Part shown: positions 1-7,799 of the stretch, piece by piece
How positions within the stretch are numbered: the first letter of the stretch is position 1
Layout: every line of letters begins with the position of its first letter
Assembly: GCA_949547975.1 (NCBI GenBank)
Contig: CATITW010000161.1
Span: forward strand, 1 to 13,379
Length of the DNA stretch: 13,379 nucleotides
Direction: 5' to 3'
Source of the DNA: Cryomorphaceae bacterium
GTDB lineage: Bacteria > Bacteroidota > Bacteroidia > Flavobacteriales > Schleiferiaceae
Program-made: the position numbers and the translations under genes
The notes under the pieces: generated by a model
The model's database searches: none
Seen by the model: only the letters and a program-made list of their open reading frames with translations
Told to the model about the DNA's origin: nothing

Positions 1-2597
1 CCAAAAAACGCCTTAAGCTTCTCAAGATCAGCATCCGTAGCGTCTTTTTTAGCCGCTTCAGACTCCTCTTCTTTCGCCTTCGGTGATCCTACTTTTCGCA
101 CAGGTTTTGCGAGCTGTGCCTTTTGTTCTTGGGTCAATTCCTTTTTCTTCCCCACGGCTTTTTTCGGCGCTGGACTTTTCAAAGGCGCTGCCTCCGCCAC
201 CTGAGCGAGTTTTTCAGCAGTCGTTAACTCCGGTGTTTCCACTTTAGCCGCTTTTGGCGCTGCCTTCTGCTCGGCAGGACGTGCAGTCTTTGGTTTGCTT
301 TTACGCGAACGAGATTTCCTAGGTTGCTGCCCTGCTTTTTCCGATCCGCTCTTCACGGCTTGCTTAGCGCGTTTTTTCTCGTTGCGCTGCTCTTGCGGCG
401 ACTTTGGCGCTTCCTCTACCGTCGGGGTTTCAACCACGGGCTGAGGTTCTTGAACGCCACCGCGCGCTTTGCCTTTAACGGTCCCGCTATCGCCATGAAG
501 ACTTTCTGCAGGAATGAATTTATCACGGGTCACCCAAGTGCTGAGCGCTCCGATCGAGAGAAGGTATTGGTCCTTTTTAATCTCAACGATCTCACCCGGT
601 TGTCGCGAACCGATCAATTTCACTCGATCCCCCACCTTTGCTGGCGTTGCGATAAGCTTCTTGATCTTGCGCTCCTTTTGTTTCTGGTATTTTGACTTCT
701 TCACATCGCGCTCCTCGGAGGTCTGTGAAGCGCGTTCTCCCGCGTAGACTTTAAAGCGTCCGACGACCTCGTCTTTGCCTTTTTTACTGCGTTGTTCCGC
801 GTATTCGTTAACGAGATTTTGGAATTTTTTACCCCAAGTAATCATCGCATTCTGCTGCTCATTCATCGCACTTTGACGACGTACTTTATCCTCGAGCTGC
901 GAAATTTTCCGGTCCTGCTTGTCTTTAAGCTGTTCCAATTCTTCCAACCGCTGGGCCAATTTCTCGCGCTGCCGTGTCAATTCATTTTTCTCCTTCTGAA
1001 TCCCCACCAGCAATCGATCCACAGCCACGGTGCTCTCGTCCAGTACATCCCGCGCTTGGTCGATCAACTTCGTACTCACACCTACCTTCTGCGCCACCTC
1101 ATACGTATACGAACTTCCAGGCACGCCCTGATTTAAGACATACTCTGGGGTTAGATCCGTGGAGTTGAACTGCATCGAGCCGTTTTCCACACGTACCAAT
1201 TCCCCCGCCAACGCCTTGATGCTATTGTAGTGGGTGGTCATCACGCCAAAGGTCTTGCTGTTGTTCAGCTCTTTCAAAAACACTTGCGCCATGGACGAGC
1301 CTAAATCCGGATCGGAACCCGATCCAAACTCATCGATCAGCACGAGCGTCTTCCCATAGGCCGCGTTGAGAAAGTGATTCATTTTCGTCAGCTTCGAACT
1401 ATAGGTCGAGAGCTCATTCTCGATACTTTGCGAATCGCCGATATCGGCCATCAGACCATTAAACCAGCCCATCGTACTGTCCGGGTGAACGGTCACGAGC
1501 ATGCCACTTTGCAGCATCAGCTGCAGCAGTCCCACGGTTTTCAGCGTTATGGATTTACCCCCAGCATTCGGTCCAGAGATGACCAAAATACGGGTGTGTG
1601 TATCTAGGCGAATGTCGAGCGGAACGACCCCTTTCTCCTTCGGCGCATTGAACGCTCGAAGCACAGGGTTGATGGCCTTGATCAGGTGCACGTGCGGTTT
1701 GTCAGTGAGCTGCGGCAGGCAAGCCTCTTCGGCAAGGGCATAGAGTGCCTTTGCGTTGACAAAATCGATCTGGTAGAGGGCGGTGCTGTAATCGCGCAAT
1801 TCATCGCGATACCCCGCCACAAAAGCAGTGAGCAGGCGTAAGATGCGGGTGACTTCGCGTTTTTCTTCATCTTCTAAAACGGCAATCTCGTTGTTGATCT
1901 CGAGCGTTTCCGAAGGCTCCACATAAAAGATGGTCGCTTTGGACGAAGAGCCGTGGAAGACGCCATTTACTTGGCCCTTAAACGCACCTTCGATCGCTAG
2001 TACACGTTTGTTGTCGTGCACACTTTCCTGGATGTCGGCCAGCATACCGGACCCAGAATATTTCTTAACGGCGCGGTAAAAAATACGGTCAGCCGCAGCA
2101 CGTTTTTTAGCCAAAGCACTACGAATTTTCCCCAGTGCAGGCGAGGCAGAGGTCTTTACAACACCACGGCGATCAAGCACACGGTCGATCTCATCAGGAA
2201 CGGTTTTGTTCTTGCTCAGATGCGCGAGTTTGCTCTGCATCGAAGGCGTTCGGTCCGCGTGTGTTTTGAAAAAGCTGTACACACGGTTGAAGCTTTCGAT
2301 CATGTTCTTCAGGATCAAAAAATCTTCCCCTTCGAGCGTTGCACCCTGAATCTTCAAGCGAAGCAAAAAAGGTTTGATGTCTTCTGACGCTAGCGCGGGC
2401 ACGCCAAAATCGCTTTGGTACAACCCTAAAACTTCATGGACTTCTTGCAAGTCACGCATGACCACAGCGTAGTCGCTTGAAGGTCGAAGCCCAGCGATGC
2501 GCTCCCGTGCGCGCTCGGTAACGGCGCGTTTGATGATGGCCTGTTTGACCAGGTCAAATTCAATGCTTTCAAATAAGTCTTCCGGGTAGGTATTCAA
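1..2597 (-). CDS. mutS2: MutS2-family DNA-binding ATPase, 3' end beyond window
   Basis: About 865 residues are visible and the frame is still open at the left edge, so the gene is partial. The reading frame begins at TTG (2595-2597), giving MNTYPEDLFESIEFD, which resembles the usual MutS2 N-terminus; no in-frame ATG lies upstream before the TAA at 2619-2621. Walker A GPNAGGKS is at residues 342-349 (1551-1574), and Walker B VLIDE ends at residue 423. A charged coiled coil covers about residues 528-652. A small beta-rich, KOW-like module (VGDRVKLIGSRQPGEIVEI onward) covers about 651-697. After about residue 706 comes a 160-residue tail rich in Lys, Ala, Pro, Glu and Gln that looks disordered. 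No Smr nuclease domain is visible; it may lie beyond the edge or be absent. Known MutS2 proteins suppress recombination or act on stalled ribosomes; which role applies here is unknown. It is the last visible gene of the lysS operon, 21 bases after the preceding stop. Confidence 0.93.
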   Translation of the reverse strand, partial: MNTYPEDLFESIEFDLVKQAIIKRAVTERARERIAGLRPSSDYAVVMRDLQEVHEVLGLYQSDFGVPALASEDIKPFLLRLKIQGATLEGEDFLILKNMIESFNRVYSFFKTHADRTPSMQSKLAHLSKNKTVPDEIDRVLDRRGVVKTSASPALGKIRSALAKKRAAADRIFYRAVKKYSGSGMLADIQESVHDNKRVLAIEGAFKGQVNGVFHGSSSKATIFYVEPSETLEINNEIAVLEDEEKREVTRILRLLTAFVAGYRDELRDYSTALYQIDFVNAKALYALAEEACLPQLTDKPHVHLIKAINPVLRAFNAPKEKGVVPLDIRLDTHTRILVISGPNAGGKSITLKTVGLLQLMLQSGMLVTVHPDSTMGWFNGLMADIGDSQSIENELSTYSSKLTKMNHFLNAAYGKTLVLIDEFGSGSDPDLGSSMAQVFLKELNNSKTFGVMTTHYNSIKALAGELVRVENGSMQFNSTDLTPEYVLNQGVPGSSYTYEVAQKVGVSTKLIDQARDVLDESTVAVDRLLVGIQKEKNELTRQREKLAQRLEELEQLKDKQDRKISQLEDKVRRQSAMNEQQNAMITWGKKFQNLVNEYAEQRSKKGKDEVVGRFKVYAGERASQTSEERDVKKSKYQKQKERKIKKLIATPAKVGDRVKLIGSRQPGEIVEIKKDQYLLSIGALSTWVTRDKFIPAESLHGDSGTVKGKARGGVQEPQPVVETPTVEEAPKSPQEQRNEKKRAKQAVKSGSEKAGQQPRKSRSRKSKPKTARPAEQKAAPKAAKVETPELTTAEKLAQVAEAAPLKSPAPKKAVGKKKELTQEQKAQLAKPVRKVGSPKAKEEESEAAKKDATDADLEKLKAFF

Positions 2598-2618
2598 GGT
2601 AGGCTTGCTCTGTGCGCG

Positions 2619-3134
2619 TTATCCGCGGTAGGTTTCTTCTTCAGAGGTAACGGCCTCGGGCGAAGATTGTTTCTTCAAGCCGCCGCCCAAAGCGAAAGCG
2701 AGTGCACAAAGGAGCAATACGATCAGTAGATCGATGGCGGACCAAACGATGCTCATGGGCACAGTGACCAGATCGTTCGTAACGGTACCGAGCACATAAA
2801 GCAGTGCAACGATGGCCGGTGCGGCGATGCTGCGGCGTGAATACCCTTGTTTGAACATACGGCGCGGCTTGCTCAGGAACGTGGCGATGTAGACACCGAC
2901 AAAAGCGCCCAAACCGTGTTCAAAGAAAATCCAGTAGACGGCAGCCGGGTGTGCTTCCAAATAGGTGGTTACTGCTGCGGCGCGCTCGGAATACGGCGCA
3001 GTAGGATCGAACCCTTCGAGCGCTCCAAAAAGGCTGTGGCCGAGCTCGAGAAGCCCGATCATGACTAGATTCCCGACAAACATCGCCAGGAGGACGATGC
3101 CGAAGTTTTTAAAGAAGTTCAGTAGGCGTTTCAT
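2619..3134 (-). CDS. Small four-helix membrane protein, paralogue of the adjacent upstream gene
   Basis: This 171-residue hydrophobic protein has about four membrane segments: near residues 10-32, 65-85, 103-123 and 127-150. The tail after LGGGLKK is acidic and polar. It has no signal peptidase site or catalytic motif that I recognise. It is clearly related to the gene immediately upstream (3140-3622). Both have AHPxA, then W..F..H..GAFV.VY, then P-A, TVP, W.A.DL and finally FxLGGG, in the same order and with nearly the same spacing. The His/Gly-Ala-Phe-Val pattern and terminal Gly-Gly also recall a group of uncharacterised four-helix membrane proteins common in Bacteroidetes; that link is from memory and unverified. 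The start (ATG 3134) lies 5 bases after the paralogue's stop, and mutS2 starts 21 bases downstream, so all are probably co-transcribed with lysS. Function is unknown. Confidence 0.8.
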   Translation of the reverse strand: MKRLLNFFKNFGIVLLAMFVGNLVMIGLLELGHSLFGALEGFDPTAPYSERAAAVTTYLEAHPAAVYWIFFEHGLGAFVGVYIATFLSKPRRMFKQGYSRRSIAAPAIVALLYVLGTVTNDLVTVPMSIVWSAIDLLIVLLLCALAFALGGGLKKQSSPEAVTSEEETYRG

Positions 3135-3139
3135 AGCGG

Positions 3140-3622
3140 TTATTTGAATTTTCCAGGTTCGATAAGGCGAATACCTCCACCGAGTTTAAAGGCAAATGCG
3201 GAGGCAACGGCGGTAAGGGAAAGGTCTACCGCGAGCCATGCCATACCGGTTGGCACAGTTTGGGTGTTGAGGTAGACGGCAATCAAATAAAACCAACTCA
3301 CGATCAGTGCAGGGTAGAACGACTTGCGCGCGGGGCCCTCTTTCCAAACGCCCACTTTCGTGAACTGTGTGGTGAGGTAGACGGCTACAAAAGCACCAAA
3401 CGCGTGTGCGAAGATGGCCCACCAGATGGCGGTTGGATGCGCTGCCATATACTGTGCTACGAGAGCGGCAGGGTCGCTAGCGGTGCCCAGTGCTGCAAAG
3501 TCGATGCTGGGTACGAAAAAAACGGAAAATCGGTGTACGGCCGTCACTGCGAAGGATCCTGTGATGAGAAAAAAGAACGTCAGCAAGATGCTTCTAAAGT
3601 GATGGGCGATACGTGGATTCAT
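3140..3622 (-). CDS. Small four-helix membrane protein, tandem paralogue
   Basis: This 160-residue protein has predicted membrane segments at about residues 11-33, 65-87, 101-121 and 124-147. The loop between the first two helices contains AQYMAAHPTA and probably faces the periplasm; the C-terminus is short and basic (IRLIEPGKFK). In the block from AHP to the following Lys it shares about 15 of 29 positions with the neighbour at 2619-3134, including the His and GAFV of helix two. The helix-four region shares TVP, W, A, DL and LGGG. The ATG at 3622 is 11 bases after the lysS stop, which implies co-transcription with lysS and possible translational reinitiation. No enzyme motif is visible. It could be a structural or accessory membrane factor; I do not recognise a named function. 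Confidence 0.8.
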   Translation of the reverse strand: MNPRIAHHFRSILLTFFFLITGSFAVTAVHRFSVFFVPSIDFAALGTASDPAALVAQYMAAHPTAIWWAIFAHAFGAFVAVYLTTQFTKVGVWKEGPARKSFYPALIVSWFYLIAVYLNTQTVPTGMAWLAVDLSLTAVASAFAFKLGGGIRLIEPGKFK

Positions 3623-3633
3623 GGCGGTGAAGT

Positions 3634-5355
3634 TTAGTTGAACCAGCCTTCGACCACATCGAGTGCGAGGGCTGCTACGTCTAATTTATTCTTTTTACGG
3701 AAACCGTTCAGCTTTTGGTGCAATGCAGCGGGTTTGTTGTCGCGCAGAGCTTCTACCGTGTGGTATCCGGCTTGTGCAATATGTACGGCCCATTCTGCAG
3801 GAACGCCGATCGCTTCAAATTCTGCGGGGCTCGCCACGGTGTCAAATTTCTCTGGACGCATCTGTGGGAAAAACAGGACTTCCTGGATGCTGTCTTGGTT
3901 GGTGAGCATCATGGTCAAGCGGTCGATACCAATTCCCAAACCTGAGGTTGGTGGCATTCCGTACTCTAACGCGCGAACGAAGTCTTGGTCGATGAACATG
4001 GCCTCGTCGTCGCCTTTTTCGCTAAGGGTTAATTGGTCCTCGAAACGCTCCAGCTGATCGATAGGATCATTGAGCTCTGAATAGGCATTTGCAACCTCTT
4101 TTCCGTTCACCATCAGCTCGAAACGTTCGGTGAGCTGTGGGTTGTCACGGTGTTTTTTACACAACGGCGACATCTCCACAGGGTAGTCCGTGATGAACGT
4201 CGGTTGGATGTAGTGCTTCTCACATTTCTCACCGAAAATCTCGTCGATGAGTTTTCCTTTACCCATAGTTTCATCCACTTCAAGGCCGATAGATTTCGCC
4301 GCTTCACGAACTTCATCTTCTGACTTTCCGTTCAAATCAAGTCCAGTGTGAACTTTGATCGCTTCCAAAATAGGGACGCGGGCGTAGGGCGCTTTAAAGC
4401 TTACTGTGTTCTCGCCGATAGTTGCATCAGTAGTCCCGTTTACTGCGGTGGCTACCTCTTCAAGCATGTTTTCGACAAATCTCATCATCCAGTGGTAGTC
4501 TTTGTAGGCTACATAGATCTCCATTACGGTGAATTCCGGGTTGTGCGTTTTGTCCATCCCTTCGTTGCGGAAGTCTTTGGCAAACTCGTACACCCCTTCA
4601 AAGCCACCTACGATCAGGCGCTTGAGGTAGAGTTCGTTGGCAATACGCAGGTACAACGGCACGTCGAGCGCGTTGTGGTGCGTCATGAACGGACGTGCAG
4701 CAGCACCACCTGGGATCGGCTGTAGGATCGGCGTTTCCACCTCCATGTAGCCGGCATCGTCAAAAATGCGGCGCATGGTCGACATGATGCGGTTGCGCTT
4801 GCGGAAGATCTCCTTCACGCCTGGGTTCACGACGAGATCGACGTAACGCTGGCGATAACGGATTTCTGGATCAGTGAGCTGATCGTAGATGTTCCCGTCG
4901 GCATCTTTTTTTACGACCGGAAGTGGACGCAAAGATTTGGAGAGGACAACGAGCTCTTTCACGTGGAGGCTCATCTCACCGGTTTGCGTAGTGAACATGT
5001 GTCCTTTCACGCCGATGAAATCACCGATGTCTAAGAGTTTTTTGAAGACATCATTGTACATGGTTTTGTCGTCTTCGGGACAGATTTCGTCGCGGTTGAC
5101 GTAGATCTGCATCTCGCCCGTAGAGTCGGCGAGTACGGCAAAAGAGGCCTTACCCATGATGCGTTTGGTCATCAAACGGCCCGCTAAACAGACGTTTTCG
5201 AAGCCTTCTGCGCCGTCTTTGTAGTCGGCGGAAAGTGCTGATGCGTAGTGCGTTACCGGGTATTCTGCTGCCGGGTACGGATCGATGCCTAACCCTTTGA
5301 GTTTGTTCAACGATTCACGTCTAAGCAGTTCTTGTTCGGATAAAAGTCTTGCCAT
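3634..5355 (-). CDS. lysS: Lysyl-tRNA synthetase, class II
   Basis: LysS charges tRNA-Lys with lysine in the cytoplasm, using ATP. The 573-residue product has an N-terminal OB-fold anticodon-binding domain (about 55-145) and then the class II catalytic core. Visible motifs include YRQRYVDL before motif 1, PGGAAARPFMTHHNAL, motif 2 FRNEGMDKTHNPEFT (Arg263, Glu265) and motif 3 GLGIGIDR (472-479, Arg479). The core ends near LFFPQMRPE (about 502). The remaining 70 residues form a helical extension with a helix-hairpin-helix look (EFEAIGVPAEWAVHIAQAGY). This makes the protein longer than the roughly 505-residue E. coli enzyme; I associate such a tail with Bacteroidetes LysS. I chose the ATG at 5355 (MARLLSEQELLRR). 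The frame stays open to an ATG at 5421, but those 22 extra residues do not look like LysS and would cross the promoter box at 5380-5387. It is the first gene of the lysS-membrane pair-mutS2 operon. Confidence 0.97.
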   Translation of the reverse strand: MARLLSEQELLRRESLNKLKGLGIDPYPAAEYPVTHYASALSADYKDGAEGFENVCLAGRLMTKRIMGKASFAVLADSTGEMQIYVNRDEICPEDDKTMYNDVFKKLLDIGDFIGVKGHMFTTQTGEMSLHVKELVVLSKSLRPLPVVKKDADGNIYDQLTDPEIRYRQRYVDLVVNPGVKEIFRKRNRIMSTMRRIFDDAGYMEVETPILQPIPGGAAARPFMTHHNALDVPLYLRIANELYLKRLIVGGFEGVYEFAKDFRNEGMDKTHNPEFTVMEIYVAYKDYHWMMRFVENMLEEVATAVNGTTDATIGENTVSFKAPYARVPILEAIKVHTGLDLNGKSEDEVREAAKSIGLEVDETMGKGKLIDEIFGEKCEKHYIQPTFITDYPVEMSPLCKKHRDNPQLTERFELMVNGKEVANAYSELNDPIDQLERFEDQLTLSEKGDDEAMFIDQDFVRALEYGMPPTSGLGIGIDRLTMMLTNQDSIQEVLFFPQMRPEKFDTVASPAEFEAIGVPAEWAVHIAQAGYHTVEALRDNKPAALHQKLNGFRKKNKLDVAALALDVVEGWFN

Positions 5356-5379
5356 GATGCAATGATGTTTTAGAGGTGA

Positions 5380-5387
5380 CAAAGATA
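5380..5387 (-). promoter_or_regulatory. Putative -7 box of the lysS operon
   Basis: The minus strand reads TATCTTTG, an exact match to the Bacteroidetes -7 consensus TAnnTTTG. It lies 25 bases before the lysS ATG, so a start site about seven bases downstream would leave a leader of roughly 18 bases. I found no convincing TTTG -33 element at the usual 19-base distance. The 55-base gap is shared with the divergent gene starting at 5411, so both promoters would have to overlap. Confidence 0.5.
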
Positions 5388-5410
5388 ATTGGCTTTTGTA
5401 GCTTAGCGGT

Positions 5411-5959
5411 ATGAGGCTCAACCGATTTTACACGTTGCTTTTGACCGCATTTTTTGTGGCCAATTCCCACGCGCAACCCTACTACCAAAAGGGAACGCAG
5501 CTCCTGCAAATTTCCGGAGCGGCCAGCCTTGAAGGTCGCGGTAGCGCGATTTCCAACATGTCCTTTACTTCGGCTGTGGGCTCCACGCTCTTTTTTACAC
5601 CAAAATGGGCGCTGGGCGCGGAAATTTCATACCGCTGGGCGCCGTTTTCGCAAACCCTACAAACCACCTACCGTGCCCACTATTTGTTGTACGGCCGGTC
5701 GGATCTAAAACACAGCTTGATCGCTGATTTGCACGGCCGACTTCGCGCAAATATGAACCGTACTCTTAACGGCGAAATGTTCGGCTCGAACGTGAGCGGT
5801 GCGGGCCTTGGCATGCAATATGCGTACTGGCCTACCCCGCAGCTGAGCGTGTATTTTTGGCCACAAATCACCCGAACAAACGGAGGGCCAAGCGGCTTAT
5901 CTCAATGGGAACTTTACGCGCCGATAGGGCTCCAATGGAGCTGGCAGCACAGACGATGA
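5411..5959 (+). CDS. Small predicted outer-membrane beta-barrel protein
   Basis: This 182-residue protein has a clear signal peptide: MRLNR, a hydrophobic stretch to about residue 17, and likely cleavage after SHA (residue 21), leaving a mature protein that begins QPYYQKG. The rest alternates hydrophobic/aromatic and polar residues in short strands separated by Gly/Asn/Ser turns (for example ALGAEISYRW, GAGLGMQYAYW, LSVYFWPQITR, APIGLQWSW). This suits a small eight-stranded barrel of the outer-membrane type. It ends in aromatic strand residues followed by QHRR. I recognise no specific family. The gene is divergent from lysS. Its stop overlaps the lipB start (ATGA at 5956-5959), so it is probably the first gene of the lipB operon and may be translationally coupled to it. 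I see no good TAnnTTTG box upstream; TAGCTTAG at 5399-5406 is a poor match and very close to the ATG. Confidence 0.75.
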   Translation: MRLNRFYTLLLTAFFVANSHAQPYYQKGTQLLQISGAASLEGRGSAISNMSFTSAVGSTLFFTPKWALGAEISYRWAPFSQTLQTTYRAHYLLYGRSDLKHSLIADLHGRLRANMNRTLNGEMFGSNVSGAGLGMQYAYWPTPQLSVYFWPQITRTNGGPSGLSQWELYAPIGLQWSWQHRR

Positions 5960-6675
5960 GAACAGTAGAATTTCAAGACATAGGACGCGTGAGCTATGGG
6001 GACGCCTGGGACTTCCAGACGAAACTGTTTCAGGAGACGGTCGATCAGAAATTGGTCAATAGAAAGGAGCCGGAAAACGCCCGGGAAACCAGAGATCATT
6101 TCATTTTTGTGGAGCATCCGCCCGTGTTTACGATGGGAAAAAGCGGTTCGATCGATCATTTGTTGGTGGACGAGGCGAGGTTAGCGGCGGAAGGCATCGA
6201 GTATTACCCGGTGAATCGCGGCGGAGACATCACCTACCACGGCCCCGGCCAGATTGTGGGCTACCCGATCTTGGATTTGGACCACTATTTCACGGACATC
6301 CACAAATATTTGCGCTACCTCGAGGAATCCATCATTTTAACCTTGGCCGATTACGGCCTGACGGCCGGACGTTCCGACGGAGAAACGGGCGTTTGGCTCG
6401 ACGCAGGTACTCCTCTGGCGCGTAAAATTTGTGCCTTGGGGGTCAAGGCGTCACGCTGGACGACCATGCACGGGTTTGCATTTAATGTGAACACGGAATT
6501 GATGCATTTTGGCTACATCGTGCCGTGCGGCATTACCGACAAGGCGGTCACTTCGTTGCATCTAGAATTGGGCCGTACCCTCGACCTTGAAGAGGTGAAA
6601 GGCAAAATAAAAACACATTTCCAATCGTTGTTCGAGTGCACCTTCGTACCCACAACCCAACCCTACACACCATGA
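5956..6675 (+). CDS. lipB: Octanoyl-[acyl-carrier-protein]:protein octanoyltransferase
   Basis: LipB moves octanoyl groups from acyl-carrier protein to lipoyl domains of dehydrogenase complexes and GcvH, the first step of de novo lipoate synthesis; LipA then adds sulfur. The 239-residue product carries the family hallmarks: FVEHPPVFTMGKSG, the RGGDITYHGPGQIVGYPI substrate-tunnel motif, and the catalytic pair Lys157 (in ARKICALGVK) and Cys191 (in VPCGITDK). I chose the ATG at 5956 (MRTVEFQDIG), which matches the usual N-terminus and forms an ATGA overlap with the upstream stop. In-frame ATGs at 5857 and 5935 would put 33 or 7 extra residues inside the barrel gene. Its own stop overlaps the next start in the same way (ATGA 6672-6675), so three genes are chained. 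lipA is not in this window. Confidence 0.96.
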   Translation: MRTVEFQDIGRVSYGDAWDFQTKLFQETVDQKLVNRKEPENARETRDHFIFVEHPPVFTMGKSGSIDHLLVDEARLAAEGIEYYPVNRGGDITYHGPGQIVGYPILDLDHYFTDIHKYLRYLEESIILTLADYGLTAGRSDGETGVWLDAGTPLARKICALGVKASRWTTMHGFAFNVNTELMHFGYIVPCGITDKAVTSLHLELGRTLDLEEVKGKIKTHFQSLFECTFVPTTQPYTP

Positions 6676-7796
6676 AAAACCTCTACCGCACCTTAGCGGT
6701 CCTGATCGCCTTAGTGCTCGTCTTGAAATTTTCTCCCTACGGCTACCTCATCCGCGGGATGCAGGGCTCTTACCTCGACGGCTACAAAAGCGCACACCTG
6801 TACGACCGCAACCACTTTGACCAGCGCGAAATCCCCGCACTACGCCCAGCTCCGCTGCCAGAGGCCCAAAGCAAACTTGCACTGGACCCGACCATCGCCG
6901 AGCAGCTCGCCGAGATCGGAACAGCGGGCATCGTCGCAGTACACAACGACAGCATCGTGTTCGAAGAATACTACAATGCACACGGCCCGACGGTCATCTC
7001 GAACAGTTTTTCGACGGCGAAAACGATCATCACGTTGCTCACGCAAATCGCCATTCAAGACGGCTACATCGGCTCTTGGGATGACCCCATCACGAACTAC
7101 GTACCGGAATTCGAAGTGCCAGAAGGCCATGCAACCCCCACGTTGCGCCATTTCTCAACCATGACCTCGGGCATGAAAACGAGCGAATCGTATAAAAACC
7201 CGCTCAGCAACACGGCAAAAATCTACTACGGCGATGACGTGGTGGCCGCAACGCTCGAAACCCCTTCAGGCAAAACGCCTCCGGGAGAAGTGTATGAATA
7301 TTTGAGCGCTTCGACCCAAGTACTGACCATCGCCCTGAGCCGCGCGGTGGGTGAGAGCATCTCCGGATTTGCAAACCGCGAGCTCTTTGCCAAAGTAGGT
7401 TTTGAGACCACGGCGACCTGGCACCTCGATCAGAAGGCGGGCTTAGAGTTGGGCTTTTGTTGTTTGAATGCTTCGACGCGCGACTTCGCAAAATTGGGCC
7501 AATTCGTACTGCACCACGGCTACATCGACGGACACTCCGTCGTCGACTCTACCTTCCTTCATCAGGCCACCCAAGGCTTCAAAAGTCCCTTCTACGGACA
7601 CAGCTTCTGGATCTACCCTGCACCGTACGACCACATCTTCGGCTTCCGCGGCAAGGACGGTCAAAACATCTTCATCGACCCGCAGCACCACCTCGTGGTC
7701 ACCCGCACCGGCGAGTCTGCAGGCGAACGTTGGCAAGACGGTTTCCGCGACATCGAACACCTGATTTTACAACAAATGACCTTGTGGGCAAACTAA
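6672..7796 (+). CDS. Membrane-anchored serine hydrolase, beta-lactamase/NylB-like
   Basis: The 374-residue protein begins with a short basic segment and one hydrophobic helix (about residues 7-20) that looks like an uncleaved anchor, with the enzyme domain in the periplasm. The catalytic set of the beta-lactamase-related (class C/EstB/NylB) fold is visible: the Ser114-Thr-Ala-Lys117 SxxK motif (SNSFSTAKTI), Tyr210 in YEYLSASTQVL, and a C-terminal VTRTGESAG in place of KTG. The YLS arrangement is closer to 6-aminohexanoate-dimer hydrolase-type and esterase members than to true beta-lactamases, which have YxN. The substrate cannot be told from sequence; small amides, esters or peptides are possible. 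The ATG at 6672 overlaps the lipB stop; an upstream in-frame ATG at 6636 lies inside lipB and would spoil the N-terminal anchor. The gene is followed after 3 bases by a peptide-type ABC ATPase, but a functional link is only inferred. Confidence 0.87.
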   Translation: MKNLYRTLAVLIALVLVLKFSPYGYLIRGMQGSYLDGYKSAHLYDRNHFDQREIPALRPAPLPEAQSKLALDPTIAEQLAEIGTAGIVAVHNDSIVFEEYYNAHGPTVISNSFSTAKTIITLLTQIAIQDGYIGSWDDPITNYVPEFEVPEGHATPTLRHFSTMTSGMKTSESYKNPLSNTAKIYYGDDVVAATLETPSGKTPPGEVYEYLSASTQVLTIALSRAVGESISGFANRELFAKVGFETTATWHLDQKAGLELGFCCLNASTRDFAKLGQFVLHHGYIDGHSVVDSTFLHQATQGFKSPFYGHSFWIYPAPYDHIFGFRGKDGQNIFIDPQHHLVVTRTGESAGERWQDGFRDIEHLILQQMTLWAN

Positions 7797-7799
7797 CCC

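Noticed and set aside
324..2387. Plus-strand open frames of 77-123 codons (324-695, 792-1136, 1374-1607, 2016-2387)
   Set aside because: They lie entirely antisense to mutS2, whose frame is continuous with recognisable Walker motifs. They show no family features.
3260..3637. 125-codon plus-strand frame opposite the membrane protein gene
   Set aside because: It is antisense to a protein whose paralogue is next door; that paralogy supports the minus-strand frame as the coding one.
5356..5421. 22-codon upstream extension of lysS
   Set aside because: The extra residues do not look like LysS, and the extension would cross an exact TAnnTTTG promoter box and overlap the divergent gene.
5857..5955. 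33-codon upstream extension of lipB
   Set aside because: The LipB family N-terminus fits the ATG at 5956, which forms an ATGA overlap. The extension lies inside the barrel gene.
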